Positions 53,118 to 61,045 of a stretch of 64,000 nucleotides of DNA are shown piece after piece. Within the stretch, counting starts at the first letter, position 1; each line of letters begins with the position of its first letter. The stretch lies in the NCBI GenBank assembly GCA_963782495.1, contig CAWAJU010000008.1, positions 1 to 64,000 on the forward strand, written 5' to 3'. Position numbers and translations under genes: made by a program. Origin of the DNA: DASQBT01 sp963782495. Lineage in GTDB: Bacteria > Pseudomonadota > Gammaproteobacteria > Burkholderiales > Thiobacillaceae. The notes beneath the pieces were generated by a model. It searched no databases, was not told the origin of the DNA, and worked only from the letters and a program-made list of their open reading frames with translations.

Positions 53118-53480
53118 CTATTTCTTGTCTTCGGTCAGACCCTCACGCTGAAGCTCGATGTCCACCTGGAGCTTCAGCATGGTGACCACGCAGTCGACCA
53201 GATCGTCGTATTCTTCCCGGTCGGTGGCGTAGCGATCCCGCACACGGTAGAAAAACATGGGGCGAAAGCGGGAGTGACCAGTCTTGGAAATGCAAAACTT
53301 GCAATGGCCTGATTCCCAGTACAGCCCAGAGCAATCGGTCAGTTCCCGATCATCCGGATAGATGCGGACCTCGGTTTCCACCTCCAGCAATTCAGGGGCC
53401 TGGTCCTGCCAGCGCTCCTTGAGTGTTTCAGCTACCACCCATTTTTCGCTGTCTGTGAACTCGGGCGCATGCTTGGGCAC
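53118..53480 (-). CDS. Conserved-looking protein of unknown function beside adk and pfp
   Basis: 120 aa. It opens MPKHAPEFTDSEKWVVAETL and contains LLEVETEVRIYPDDRELTDC, GLYWESGHCKFCISKTGHSR and MFFYRVRDRYATDREEYDDL. The C-x2-C pair in HCKFC plus an earlier Cys could bind a metal. It starts 3 bp after the adk stop and ends at a terminator, so it forms a unit with adk. No family is recognised. Confidence 0.75.
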   Translation of the reverse strand: MPKHAPEFTDSEKWVVAETLKERWQDQAPELLEVETEVRIYPDDRELTDCSGLYWESGHCKFCISKTGHSRFRPMFFYRVRDRYATDREEYDDLVDCVVTMLKLQVDIELQREGLTEDKK

Positions 53481-53483
53481 AGC

Positions 53484-54140
53484 TTAATCCCCCAGCCCCT
53501 TGAATATGGCGTCGCGGATCTGGTCCACTTTGCCTACGCCTGCAATCTTCACGTACTTGGGCGCACCTGCTTCGGCGCGCCCCGCCCAGTCACCGTAGTA
53601 CTTCACCAAGGGCTCGGTCTGGGCATGGTAGACATCCAGCCGTTTCTTGACCGTCTCTTCCTTGTCATCTTCGCGTTGGATCAAGTCCTCACCGGTCACA
53701 TCGTCCTTGCCCGCGACCTTGGGCGGATTGAACACCACGTGATAGGTGCGTCCCGAAGCGACATGCACCCGGCGGCCCGACATGCGCTTGATGATTTCTT
53801 CATCGGCGACATCAATTTCGACCACGTAGTCGATCGGCACGCCGGCCGCCTTCATGGCTTCCGCTTGGGGAATGGTGCGCGGGAAACCGTCGAACAGATA
53901 GCCGTTCTTGCAATCGTCCTGAGTCAGGCGGTCCTTCACCATGCCGATGATGATGTCATCCGAAACCAGGCCTCCGGCATCCATGATGGCCTTGGCCTTC
54001 GCACCCAGTTCGGTGCCGGCCTTGACGTGGGCACGCAGCATGTCACCCGTGGAAATCTGGGGAATGCCGAATTTTTCCTTGATGTAGTTGGCTTGGGTGC
54101 CTTTGCCCGCTCCGGGGCCTCCCAAGAGAATGAGGCGCAT
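53484..54140 (-). CDS. adk: Adenylate kinase
   Basis: 218 aa, long form with LID domain. P-loop LILLGGPGAGKGTQANYI; FDGFPRTIPQAEAMK; LID region RRVHVASGRTYHVVFNPPKV without the zinc cysteines. It converts AMP and ATP to two ADP. In an APS-reductase type metabolism AMP recycling through Adk yields ATP, which may explain its place beside PPi genes; inference. Confidence 0.97.
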   Translation of the reverse strand: MRLILLGGPGAGKGTQANYIKEKFGIPQISTGDMLRAHVKAGTELGAKAKAIMDAGGLVSDDIIIGMVKDRLTQDDCKNGYLFDGFPRTIPQAEAMKAAGVPIDYVVEIDVADEEIIKRMSGRRVHVASGRTYHVVFNPPKVAGKDDVTGEDLIQREDDKEETVKKRLDVYHAQTEPLVKYYGDWAGRAEAGAPKYVKIAGVGKVDQIRDAIFKGLGD

Positions 54141-54242
54141 CTGCTTCTCCTTGTGCTTATTGAATTATCAATAAACCCGGTAGGGTAGGGCATACGCCGG
54201 GACCGGCGAAGTTAATTTTTTTTATTCAAAGATAAAGCCTGA

Positions 54243-55001
54243 TCAAAGTTGCGCGAGAATAGCTCTCACCCGCGCCAGGTCTTCGGCCGTATCGACCCCA
54301 GGGCTGGGCACTTCCGCCGATACGGCCACCGCAATGCGGTATCCATGCCAAAGCGCCCGCAATTGTTCCAGCATTTCCAATCGTTCCAGCGGCGCCGGGA
54401 TGAGACCGGCGTAAGCACGCAGGAAGCCGGCGCGATAGGCATACAGACCGATATGCCGCAAGGCAAGCATCGCCTCGGGCAATCCGTGCTGAAGTGCGAA
54501 CGCATCCCGCGGCCAGGGTATGGGGGCGCGGCTGAAATAAAGCGCATAGCCCTGTGCATCCGTCACCACCTTGACCACGTTGGGATTGCGAAACACCTCC
54601 TGATCATGAATGGCATGGGCCAGCGTGGCAATCGCGGCATCTGGCTTGAGCGTCAATTCCAGCGCACAGTCCCGGATCAGCTTGGGAGAAATCAGCGGCT
54701 CATCACCCTGGACATTCACGATGATCTCGTCGTCCTTCCAGCCCTCGATTTCAACCACCTCGGTCAGTCTATCCGTACCTGAGGGATGATCCGGCGAGGT
54801 CATCACCACACGGTGGCCATATGCCGCCACCACCGTGCGCACCCGTTCGTCGTCCGTCGCAACCAGGACTGTTTCGGCTCCCGCCCGTTTCGCGCGCTCG
54901 ACTACATGCACCACCATGGGCTTGCCGCAGATGTCGGCCAGAGGCTTGCCGGGCAATCGACTGGACGCAAATCGTGCGGGAACGATAGCGTGGAACCGCA
55001 C
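54243..55001 (-). CDS. kdsB: CMP-Kdo synthetase (3-deoxy-manno-octulosonate cytidylyltransferase)
   Basis: 252 aa from GTG 55001, which abuts the stop of the preceding gene. MRFHAIVPARFASSRLPGKP is the nucleotide-binding start; VNVQGDEPLISPKLI and YFSRAPIPWPRD are further motifs. It activates Kdo for lipopolysaccharide inner core and releases pyrophosphate. Confidence 0.96.
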   Translation of the reverse strand: MRFHAIVPARFASSRLPGKPLADICGKPMVVHVVERAKRAGAETVLVATDDERVRTVVAAYGHRVVMTSPDHPSGTDRLTEVVEIEGWKDDEIIVNVQGDEPLISPKLIRDCALELTLKPDAAIATLAHAIHDQEVFRNPNVVKVVTDAQGYALYFSRAPIPWPRDAFALQHGLPEAMLALRHIGLYAYRAGFLRAYAGLIPAPLERLEMLEQLRALWHGYRIAVAVSAEVPSPGVDTAEDLARVRAILAQL

Positions 55002-55184
55002 TCAGCGAACTTCCTCTTCCGGCGAGAGGGCACGGGCTTCTTCCGGCAACATGACCGGGATGTCATCCCTAACCGGATAGGCCAGGCGGCACGGAGAGCA
55101 GATCAGTTCCCTGGCGTCCTTGCGGTAGAGCAAGCTTCCCTTGCAGACCGGGCAGACGAGAATGTCGAGCAGTTTGTTATCCAT
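55002..55184 (-). CDS. Trm112/YcaR-family zinc-ribbon protein
   Basis: 60 aa. CPVCKGSLLYRKDARELICS and then CRLAYPVRDDIPVML give two CxxC pairs, the Trm112 zinc ribbon. In many betaproteobacteria it lies between lpxK and kdsB; here a GGDEF gene is placed before it. Small Trm112 relatives act as partners of methyltransferases; bacterial roles are unclear. Confidence 0.92.
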   Translation of the reverse strand: MDNKLLDILVCPVCKGSLLYRKDARELICSPCRLAYPVRDDIPVMLPEEARALSPEEEVR

Positions 55185-55196
55185 GTTGAAACCTGT

Positions 55197-56303
55197 TCAA
55201 GAAGTTTGGAGCGCGACCGCGGAGTATCCCTCTTCGATGGGTACTGCCTTGTTGCGATACAGTGCGATGTCCGCCACGGATAGCAGCGTCAGAAGGTCGC
55301 AGCCATCCTTGGGCGCCAGACTACTACCAAGACTAACACTGACTGGGAGTCCATTGGCCTGGGACCACAGGTGCATGCGTTTTTCCACTCTTTCCTTGAC
55401 CAGTTGAACTTCATTCTCGCCACCCGGGAATACCGCGACGAATTCATCTCCACCCCAGCGCCCAACGATTTCGCTTTCAGCGGAATCCTTGAACATCAGG
55501 CCAAACTCCATCAGCACCCGATCTCCCGCCGCGTGGCCAAACTGGTCGTTGATCTGCTTGAAGGAATCCAGATCAGCAAACAGCACAGCCAGCTTGTTGC
55601 CTTCACCACGCCCAAGAATCTTCGCCATTTTTTCCGTCAGACCATGGCGGTTAAGCAGGCCGGTCAGATTGTCGCGGCGACTTCGATACTCCAGCATGCG
55701 GTATTGCAAATTGATGCGCCCGAGCAACAAGTATGCATAGACATTGATGACCACCCAGAACACGCCAAAGAACACGTCCGCCGCCGTTACTTCGAAGCCA
55801 GCGAGCCGGTACCGCACGCCAAAGGAAAGCGCCATGCCCAGCATGGCCAGTCCCAGGGCCTCCGCAAATGGACGCATTCCGTAACGCATTCCGTTGCCGA
55901 GTATTACCATGAGGTAGGCCATGGCCGAGGGCGGGACGGGATAGGGATCATGAATCACGCTAATCGTTACAAGCAAAATATCCAACAGCATCGCGATGCG
56001 CATCAGGCGCATTGACATGCCTTTCAGCGCCCGCACAAACAGCAGACTCACCAGCACGAAATACAAGCCGTAAAGACCCAGGATCAGATCTACGCCGACC
56101 AGGACGGGCCGGATGTTGTTGTTCGCTGTAAAGAACAGGACACCCAGAACGAAAAACAGATAGCGGGTAAAGAATTGGGTGACAACCTCCTTGCGCTGCG
56201 GCAGCCACAACTCTTCCGGCTGGGGGCCGCTCCACTTGATCGGCTCTCCCCCATGTCGACGCTCCCGACCGCCCGCCCCAGCCACGTAGGTTTGCTCGTC
56301 CAT
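55197..56303 (-). CDS. Membrane-bound diguanylate cyclase
   Basis: 368 aa. A hydrophobic N-terminal half (about residues 45-200) has six or so membrane helices (FFTRYLFFVLGVLFFTANNN, ILGLYGLYFVLVSLLFVRAL). The GGDEF domain occupies the last ~165 residues: RDNLTGLLNRHGL, FADLDSFKQINDQFGHAAGD and the intact active site GRWGGDEFVAVFPGG. It makes cyclic di-GMP. No product-inhibition RxxD is evident just before the active site. It is inserted between lpxK and the Trm112 gene, with 29 and 12 bp gaps. Confidence 0.93.
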   Translation of the reverse strand: MDEQTYVAGAGGRERRHGGEPIKWSGPQPEELWLPQRKEVVTQFFTRYLFFVLGVLFFTANNNIRPVLVGVDLILGLYGLYFVLVSLLFVRALKGMSMRLMRIAMLLDILLVTISVIHDPYPVPPSAMAYLMVILGNGMRYGMRPFAEALGLAMLGMALSFGVRYRLAGFEVTAADVFFGVFWVVINVYAYLLLGRINLQYRMLEYRSRRDNLTGLLNRHGLTEKMAKILGRGEGNKLAVLFADLDSFKQINDQFGHAAGDRVLMEFGLMFKDSAESEIVGRWGGDEFVAVFPGGENEVQLVKERVEKRMHLWSQANGLPVSVSLGSSLAPKDGCDLLTLLSVADIALYRNKAVPIEEGYSAVALQTS

Positions 56304-56332
56304 TTCACATTCCCTTATTGTTGATTCAGTGC

Positions 56333-57358
56333 TTAAGGTTGTGACACTCGGCTGGACGAAGGGAAACCATCGATTGTTGAATGATCAATAGCCTTTGCCA
56401 GCCACGCAATCAAGCCTGAGCCAGGGTGGGCTTCCCACTCCAGTGCCCACCAGTCCGGCTTGGCGAACTTCCGGCATTTTACTGCGTCCTTCTCGGTCAT
56501 GACTAAAACACCCTCGCCTTGCAGCTCGCTGGATGAATAGGCGTGGTGATCAGGAAAGCGTCTGGTCTCGATGTCCAGACCAAAATCCTTCAGTACCCGA
56601 AAGAAACTTTCCGGTCTGGCAATGCCTGCAAGTGCAGTGAGCCGATGGGAAAATGCGCGTTGTGGATCCCTGCGCTCGTTCTCATCGATGAGCCGATAGA
56701 ATTGTCCGGGCTTATGGTTGACTTCCATGATTCGCGGATGCTCGACGCTGAAGCGTCGTGCTTGGCCGGGCCTGCGTGTGATGATCACCGCATCCACGTC
56801 CTGCAGGCGGCTCGCCGGCTCCCGCAGGGGCCCTGCGGGTAGTAACAGACCGTTGCCGAAACCGTAGGATCCATCGACCACCACCAATTCGAGGCTACGG
56901 CCCAGGCGAAGATGTTGCAGACCGTCGTCAGAAATAATCACGTCGACGCCAGGGCTACGAGCCAGCAACAGCCGGGCTGCCGCGACTCGATCCCTTCCCA
57001 CTGCCACCGGCGCGCCGGTCTTCCAGGCAATCAATACCGGTTCGTCCCCCACTCCGGTGGGATCGCTTTGGCTGGTGACGAGTTGGGGCGCCGTGTGCGT
57101 TCCGCCGTGTCCACGGCTCACTACCCCAGGTCGAAAGCCCAGCTGTTGCAGCGCCTTGACCAGGGCAATAACGAGCGGCGTCTTGCCCGTACCGCCCGCG
57201 GTGATGTTGCCTATCACCACCAACGGCACGCCGAGTTGATAAGAGCGCAGGCAAGCATGCCCATACAACCGGCGACGCACGCTTACAGCGACCCAGAACA
57301 GGCCTGCCAAGGGCAGCAAGAGCAAACTGACTGGATTCAAACTGCGCCAGTGGCGCAT
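56333..57358 (-). CDS. lpxK: Tetraacyldisaccharide 4'-kinase
   Basis: 341 aa. A membrane-associated kinase of lipid A synthesis. The N-terminal hydrophobic segment (SLLLLPLAGLFWVAVSV) and P-loop ITAGGTGKTPLVIALVKAL are clear; VISDDGLQHLRLGRSLELVV is the second family block. It follows exbD after 3 bp. Confidence 0.95.
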   Translation of the reverse strand: MRHWRSLNPVSLLLLPLAGLFWVAVSVRRRLYGHACLRSYQLGVPLVVIGNITAGGTGKTPLVIALVKALQQLGFRPGVVSRGHGGTHTAPQLVTSQSDPTGVGDEPVLIAWKTGAPVAVGRDRVAAARLLLARSPGVDVIISDDGLQHLRLGRSLELVVVDGSYGFGNGLLLPAGPLREPASRLQDVDAVIITRRPGQARRFSVEHPRIMEVNHKPGQFYRLIDENERRDPQRAFSHRLTALAGIARPESFFRVLKDFGLDIETRRFPDHHAYSSSELQGEGVLVMTEKDAVKCRKFAKPDWWALEWEAHPGSGLIAWLAKAIDHSTIDGFPSSSRVSQP

Positions 57359-57361
57359 GAC

Positions 57362-57781
57362 TTACTCGTCTGCAGACTGGGTGGCAAAGGTCACCCTGAC
57401 CAGCCCCTGCTGACGTGCCGCTTCCATCACATGAATCACGGCCTGATGCGGCGTTTGTGCGTCCGCGCTGATGACGACCACCGGCTCGTTCATCCCTGCT
57501 GCAGCCAGCTTCAAGGACTCTGCCAGCGCTCCAACAGAGGTATCGGTCAGGACCTTGTCGCCAATCTGATCGCGGCCTTTGGCGTCTATGGTCACATTGA
57601 TCTGATTTGTCCGCTGCGGGCTCTGTTCGCCGGCCGCAGAAGGCAGATTTATCTTTAGCTCCGCGTAGCGCGCATAGGTAGTCGTAACCATGAGGAAAAT
57701 GATGATGACGAGAAACAGGTCGATCAGCGGAATCAGATTGATTTCCGGATCTTCTACGCGGCGCTCATTTTGAAAATTCAT
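57362..57781 (-). CDS. exbD: ExbD/TolR-family biopolymer transport protein
   Basis: 139 aa. One N-terminal membrane helix (INLIPLIDLFLVIIIFLMVT) with the essential aspartate at 21, then a periplasmic domain. With ExbB it couples the proton gradient to outer-membrane processes. It overlaps exbB by 4 bp. Confidence 0.93.
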   Translation of the reverse strand: MNFQNERRVEDPEINLIPLIDLFLVIIIFLMVTTTYARYAELKINLPSAAGEQSPQRTNQINVTIDAKGRDQIGDKVLTDTSVGALAESLKLAAAGMNEPVVVISADAQTPHQAVIHVMEAARQQGLVRVTFATQSADE

Positions 57782-58383
57782 GCCCGGTCGCCGTGAACAA
57801 TTTCCACCAGCTTTATCGCCTGCTGCTCCATGTCCACCACAAAATCATGAACCCGTGCCCTAAAGTAGCGATAGAAGATCATCGACGGGATCGCCACGAT
57901 CAAACCCAGGGCCGTGTTGTACAGCGCGACGGAAATGCCGTGGGCCAATTGTGCGGGATTGCCGCCGGTGGGATCCTGGGAACCAAAAATTTCTATCATG
58001 CCGATGACGGTGCCGAGCAAACCCAGCAATGGCGCCACCGCTGCGATGGTGCCCAGTGCGACCAGAAACCGCTCCAGATCATGCGAAACCATACGCCCGG
58101 CTTCCTCGATGGACTCCTTCATTACGTCCCTCGGGGCCTTTACGTTTCGCAGACCTGCTGCAAACACCTGGCCCAGGGAAGAGTCAGCGGCAAGTCTATT
58201 CAAGGATTCGACAGTTACCCCTTTGTTGCGGAACTCAGTCACCACACGGGCCAGCAATCCACCGGGTGCCACTTCGCTTTCCCTTAACGAGTAAAATCGC
58301 TCAATAATGATGGCCATGGCCAGGACGGATGCCAGAACCAAGGGCCAGATCGGCCAGCCGGCGGCCTCAATAAGGGCTAACAC
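57778..58383 (-). CDS. exbB: ExbB/TolQ/MotA-family proton channel protein
   Basis: 201 aa with three membrane helices. VALGTIAAVAPLLGLLGTVI and ALYNTALGLIVAIPSMIFYR are the conserved helices of the channel. No tonB gene is adjacent. First gene of exbB-exbD-lpxK. Confidence 0.92.
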   Translation of the reverse strand: MLALIEAAGWPIWPLVLASVLAMAIIIERFYSLRESEVAPGGLLARVVTEFRNKGVTVESLNRLAADSSLGQVFAAGLRNVKAPRDVMKESIEEAGRMVSHDLERFLVALGTIAAVAPLLGLLGTVIGMIEIFGSQDPTGGNPAQLAHGISVALYNTALGLIVAIPSMIFYRYFRARVHDFVVDMEQQAIKLVEIVHGDRA

Positions 58384-58686
58384 ACGCAGTCTCCAGGGAG
58401 CTAAAAAACAGTGCGACTTTATCCTGCACGGCTGGCTTCAGCAAGGGTAAACCCGCCGGGCAAAGAGGAAACGATTGAATTCGAGGGCACCTTGATAGTT
58501 CTCCACAATAACTGTGGATAAATTTGTTGGCAATTCATCCCCGACCCGCCAAATCGGGCGTATAGCAGGGATTTATCCGCCGACGCCTATTCTGAGGGCA
58601 GAAGTTATACCCCTTAATATTCATATGCTTATCTAATTGATTCCTTGTCAAGCCCCTTTTTCAAAAAACCTACACGTGACAATCCC
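58384..58686. other. Divergent intergenic region between exbB and xseA
   Basis: 303 bp holding the promoters of both genes. It contains CCACA-ATAAC-TGTGG (58503-58517) overlapping one exact DnaA-box sequence TGTGGATAA (58513-58521). A single box is not evidence of an origin. The 3' part is AT-rich (58595-58640). Confidence 0.5.
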
Positions 58687-60048
58687 ATGACGGTGGATGA
58701 CTCTCCCAACTCTGATCCGGGCGACGGGGCCTTCCAGGCTCCCATCCTGACGGTAGCCGAGCTTAACCGCATGGCCAAACGCGTGCTGGAATCCAATTTG
58801 CCTTTGTTATGGGTGCAAGGGGAGATCTCCAATTTTACCCAGGCAAGCTCTGGTCATTGGTATTTCTCCCTTAAAGATGATTCCGCGCAGGTGCGTTGTA
58901 CATTTTTCCGGCACAAGAATCGGTTCGTCGACTGGGCAGCGCATAACGGCCAACAGGTTGAGGTTCGAGGCGTTCCAACCTTGTACGAGCCGCGCGGTGA
59001 CTTTCAGTTCAACGTCGAAGTGATGCGGCGCGGCGGCTTGGGCGCGCTTTACGAAGCGCTGGAAAAGCTCAAGGCCAAGCTGGCCAAGGAAGGTCTGTTT
59101 GACTCTGGCCTGAAGAAACCTCTGCCCGCGTTTCCCAGAACCCTGGGCATTGTCACTTCGCCCCAGGCAGCCGCGCTCAAAGACGTACTCATTACCCTGC
59201 GTCGCCGCATGCCTAGCATGCGAATAGTCCTCTATCCCACGCCGGTCCAGGGGAACGGGGCTGGAGCGCAGATCGCGGAGGCCCTCCGCCTGGCCTCGGA
59301 ACGACGCGAATGTGAAGTGCTCATCTTATGCCGCGGAGGCGGCGGCATCGAAGACTTGTGGTGCTTCAATGACGAAGCCGTCGCCCGTGCGGTGGCCGCC
59401 TCCGCCATACCGGTGGTCAGCGGCATTGGACATGAAACGGACTTCACCTTGGCCGATCTTGCTGCGGATCTGCGCGCGCCCACCCCGACTGCTGCGGCCG
59501 AACTTGCCAGTCCCAATCGGTCCGATTTGCTCCATAAGCTCGACCTCATCGCCGGACGTATCCATCGCCTCGCCAAGCACCAACAGGAAACCGATGCTCA
59601 GAGTCTGGACAGTCTGGCGCGCAGACTCAAACACCCTGGAGAAAGACTGGCTGTCCAGAAGACAAGCCTGGGGCAACTCGCAGCGCATCTGAGCTCTCAT
59701 GCGCAGCAGATGTTGGACCGCTGGCGCTGGCAGCAGCGCCAGCTTGGCACTCACCTGACCCACCTTGTCCCTGTCATCCCAGTGGCAGTGAAGACGTTGC
59801 AGTGGCAGGCCACAACGCTTAACAACGCATGCCGCCAGGGTCTGCGCGAACGCGACCAGAATTTGACCCGGTTGCAAAGCCACCTCCAGCACCTCAATCC
59901 CCAGGCCGTGTTGGAACGGGGTTACAGCATCACGCGAAACACGGAGGGACAGGTTATCCGCGCGAGCAGCGATTTGAAATCGGGTGAGGCCCTGCGTCTG
60001 AACTTCTCCAAAGGCACGGCTGGAGTGCGGGTGGAAACTACGGACTAG
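58687..60048 (+). CDS. xseA: Exodeoxyribonuclease VII large subunit
   Basis: Start chosen at ATG 58687 (453 aa); a TTG at 58645 is possible and no strong ribosome site favours either. The N-terminal OB fold includes LWVQGEISNFTQASSGHWYF; the catalytic part has LGIVTSPQAAALKDVL, LCRGGGGIEDLWCFNDEAVA and SGIGHETDFTLADLAADLRA. A coiled region follows, then VLERGYSITRN. The small subunit xseB is not nearby. Confidence 0.95.
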   Translation: MTVDDSPNSDPGDGAFQAPILTVAELNRMAKRVLESNLPLLWVQGEISNFTQASSGHWYFSLKDDSAQVRCTFFRHKNRFVDWAAHNGQQVEVRGVPTLYEPRGDFQFNVEVMRRGGLGALYEALEKLKAKLAKEGLFDSGLKKPLPAFPRTLGIVTSPQAAALKDVLITLRRRMPSMRIVLYPTPVQGNGAGAQIAEALRLASERRECEVLILCRGGGGIEDLWCFNDEAVARAVAASAIPVVSGIGHETDFTLADLAADLRAPTPTAAAELASPNRSDLLHKLDLIAGRIHRLAKHQQETDAQSLDSLARRLKHPGERLAVQKTSLGQLAAHLSSHAQQMLDRWRWQQRQLGTHLTHLVPVIPVAVKTLQWQATTLNNACRQGLRERDQNLTRLQSHLQHLNPQAVLERGYSITRNTEGQVIRASSDLKSGEALRLNFSKGTAGVRVETTD

Positions 60049-60074
60049 CGCATTGATCCGAGGTCAGTCACGGC

Positions 60075-61016
60075 TTATCCCAGAGCCTGATCTACCCAGT
60101 TCTTGACTGTAGTACTTAGATTTTGGTCCAGGCAATCCGCTGTCTGCAGTTGCATGCCCCGTAACCAGGTAAGCTGCCGCTTTGCAAGTTGGCGCGTCGC
60201 GTATACGCCACGGTCGCGCATCTCCGGAGCGCCGTAAGCACCTTCCAGATATTCCCAGACCTGCCGGTAGCCCACGCAGCGCATGGATGGAAGCCCCGGC
60301 GTCAAAGCATATTTCTTTCGCAGGCCTGCTACTTCCTCGGTCAAGCCGGCACGCAACATGGCGTCGAAGCGCGCCTCGATACGCCGATGAAGCCTGGCCC
60401 GATCGGACGGGACGAGCGCCAGCGCACAAAACCGATACGGCGGGCTCGAATCACCCTGGCCGCGCCAGAAACTGCTGATCGGCCGGCCACTGGCGCGTAT
60501 GACTTCCAACGCGCGCTGGATACGCTGCGCATCCGTCACTCCGATGCGCGCCGCCGCATGCGGATCGCTTCTGGCAAGTTGTGCGTGCATTGCGGGCCAC
60601 CCTCGCTTGCGCGCTTCGGAATCGATCTCTGCCCTGACTGCTTCATTCGCGCTTGGCAGCTCATCGAGTCCTTCCACCAGTGCCTTGTAATACAGCAAAG
60701 TGCCGCCGACCAGGAGCGGAATGTTGCCACGCATCTTCACTTGCGTTATCACCTGCAAGGCATCGGATCTGAACTGTGCAGCGGAATAACGCTGGGTGGG
60801 ATCGATCAGGTCGACCAGGTGATGAGGTGCCTGCCTGAGGGTTGCTTCATCTGGCTTGGCCGTGCCGATATCCATGTCCCGGTAGACCTGCGCGGAATCC
60901 ACGCTGACAATTTCGACTGGATAGGAATGGGCCAACTCCACTGCCAGGCTTGTCTTGCCGCTGGCAGTTGGCCCCAACAGAGCCAGAACAGGAGACTCCC
61001 CATCACCGTTTGCCAA
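60075..61016 (-). CDS. miaA: tRNA dimethylallyltransferase
   Basis: 313 aa. P-loop LLGPTASGKTSLAVELAHSY; SVDSAQVYRDMDIGTAKPD and HHLVDLIDPTQRYSAAQF are family blocks. It adds a dimethylallyl group to A37 of tRNAs that read codons starting with U. mutL, often upstream, is absent here. Confidence 0.96.
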   Translation of the reverse strand: MANGDGESPVLALLGPTASGKTSLAVELAHSYPVEIVSVDSAQVYRDMDIGTAKPDEATLRQAPHHLVDLIDPTQRYSAAQFRSDALQVITQVKMRGNIPLLVGGTLLYYKALVEGLDELPSANEAVRAEIDSEARKRGWPAMHAQLARSDPHAAARIGVTDAQRIQRALEVIRASGRPISSFWRGQGDSSPPYRFCALALVPSDRARLHRRIEARFDAMLRAGLTEEVAGLRKKYALTPGLPSMRCVGYRQVWEYLEGAYGAPEMRDRGVYATRQLAKRQLTWLRGMQLQTADCLDQNLSTTVKNWVDQALG

Positions 61017-61045
61017 GACGATGTCCGTGGCGCCGACCAGATCTG

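Noticed and set aside
58503..58521. DnaA box and hairpin as a replication origin
   Set aside because: Only one exact box is present and no dnaA, dnaN or box cluster is near.
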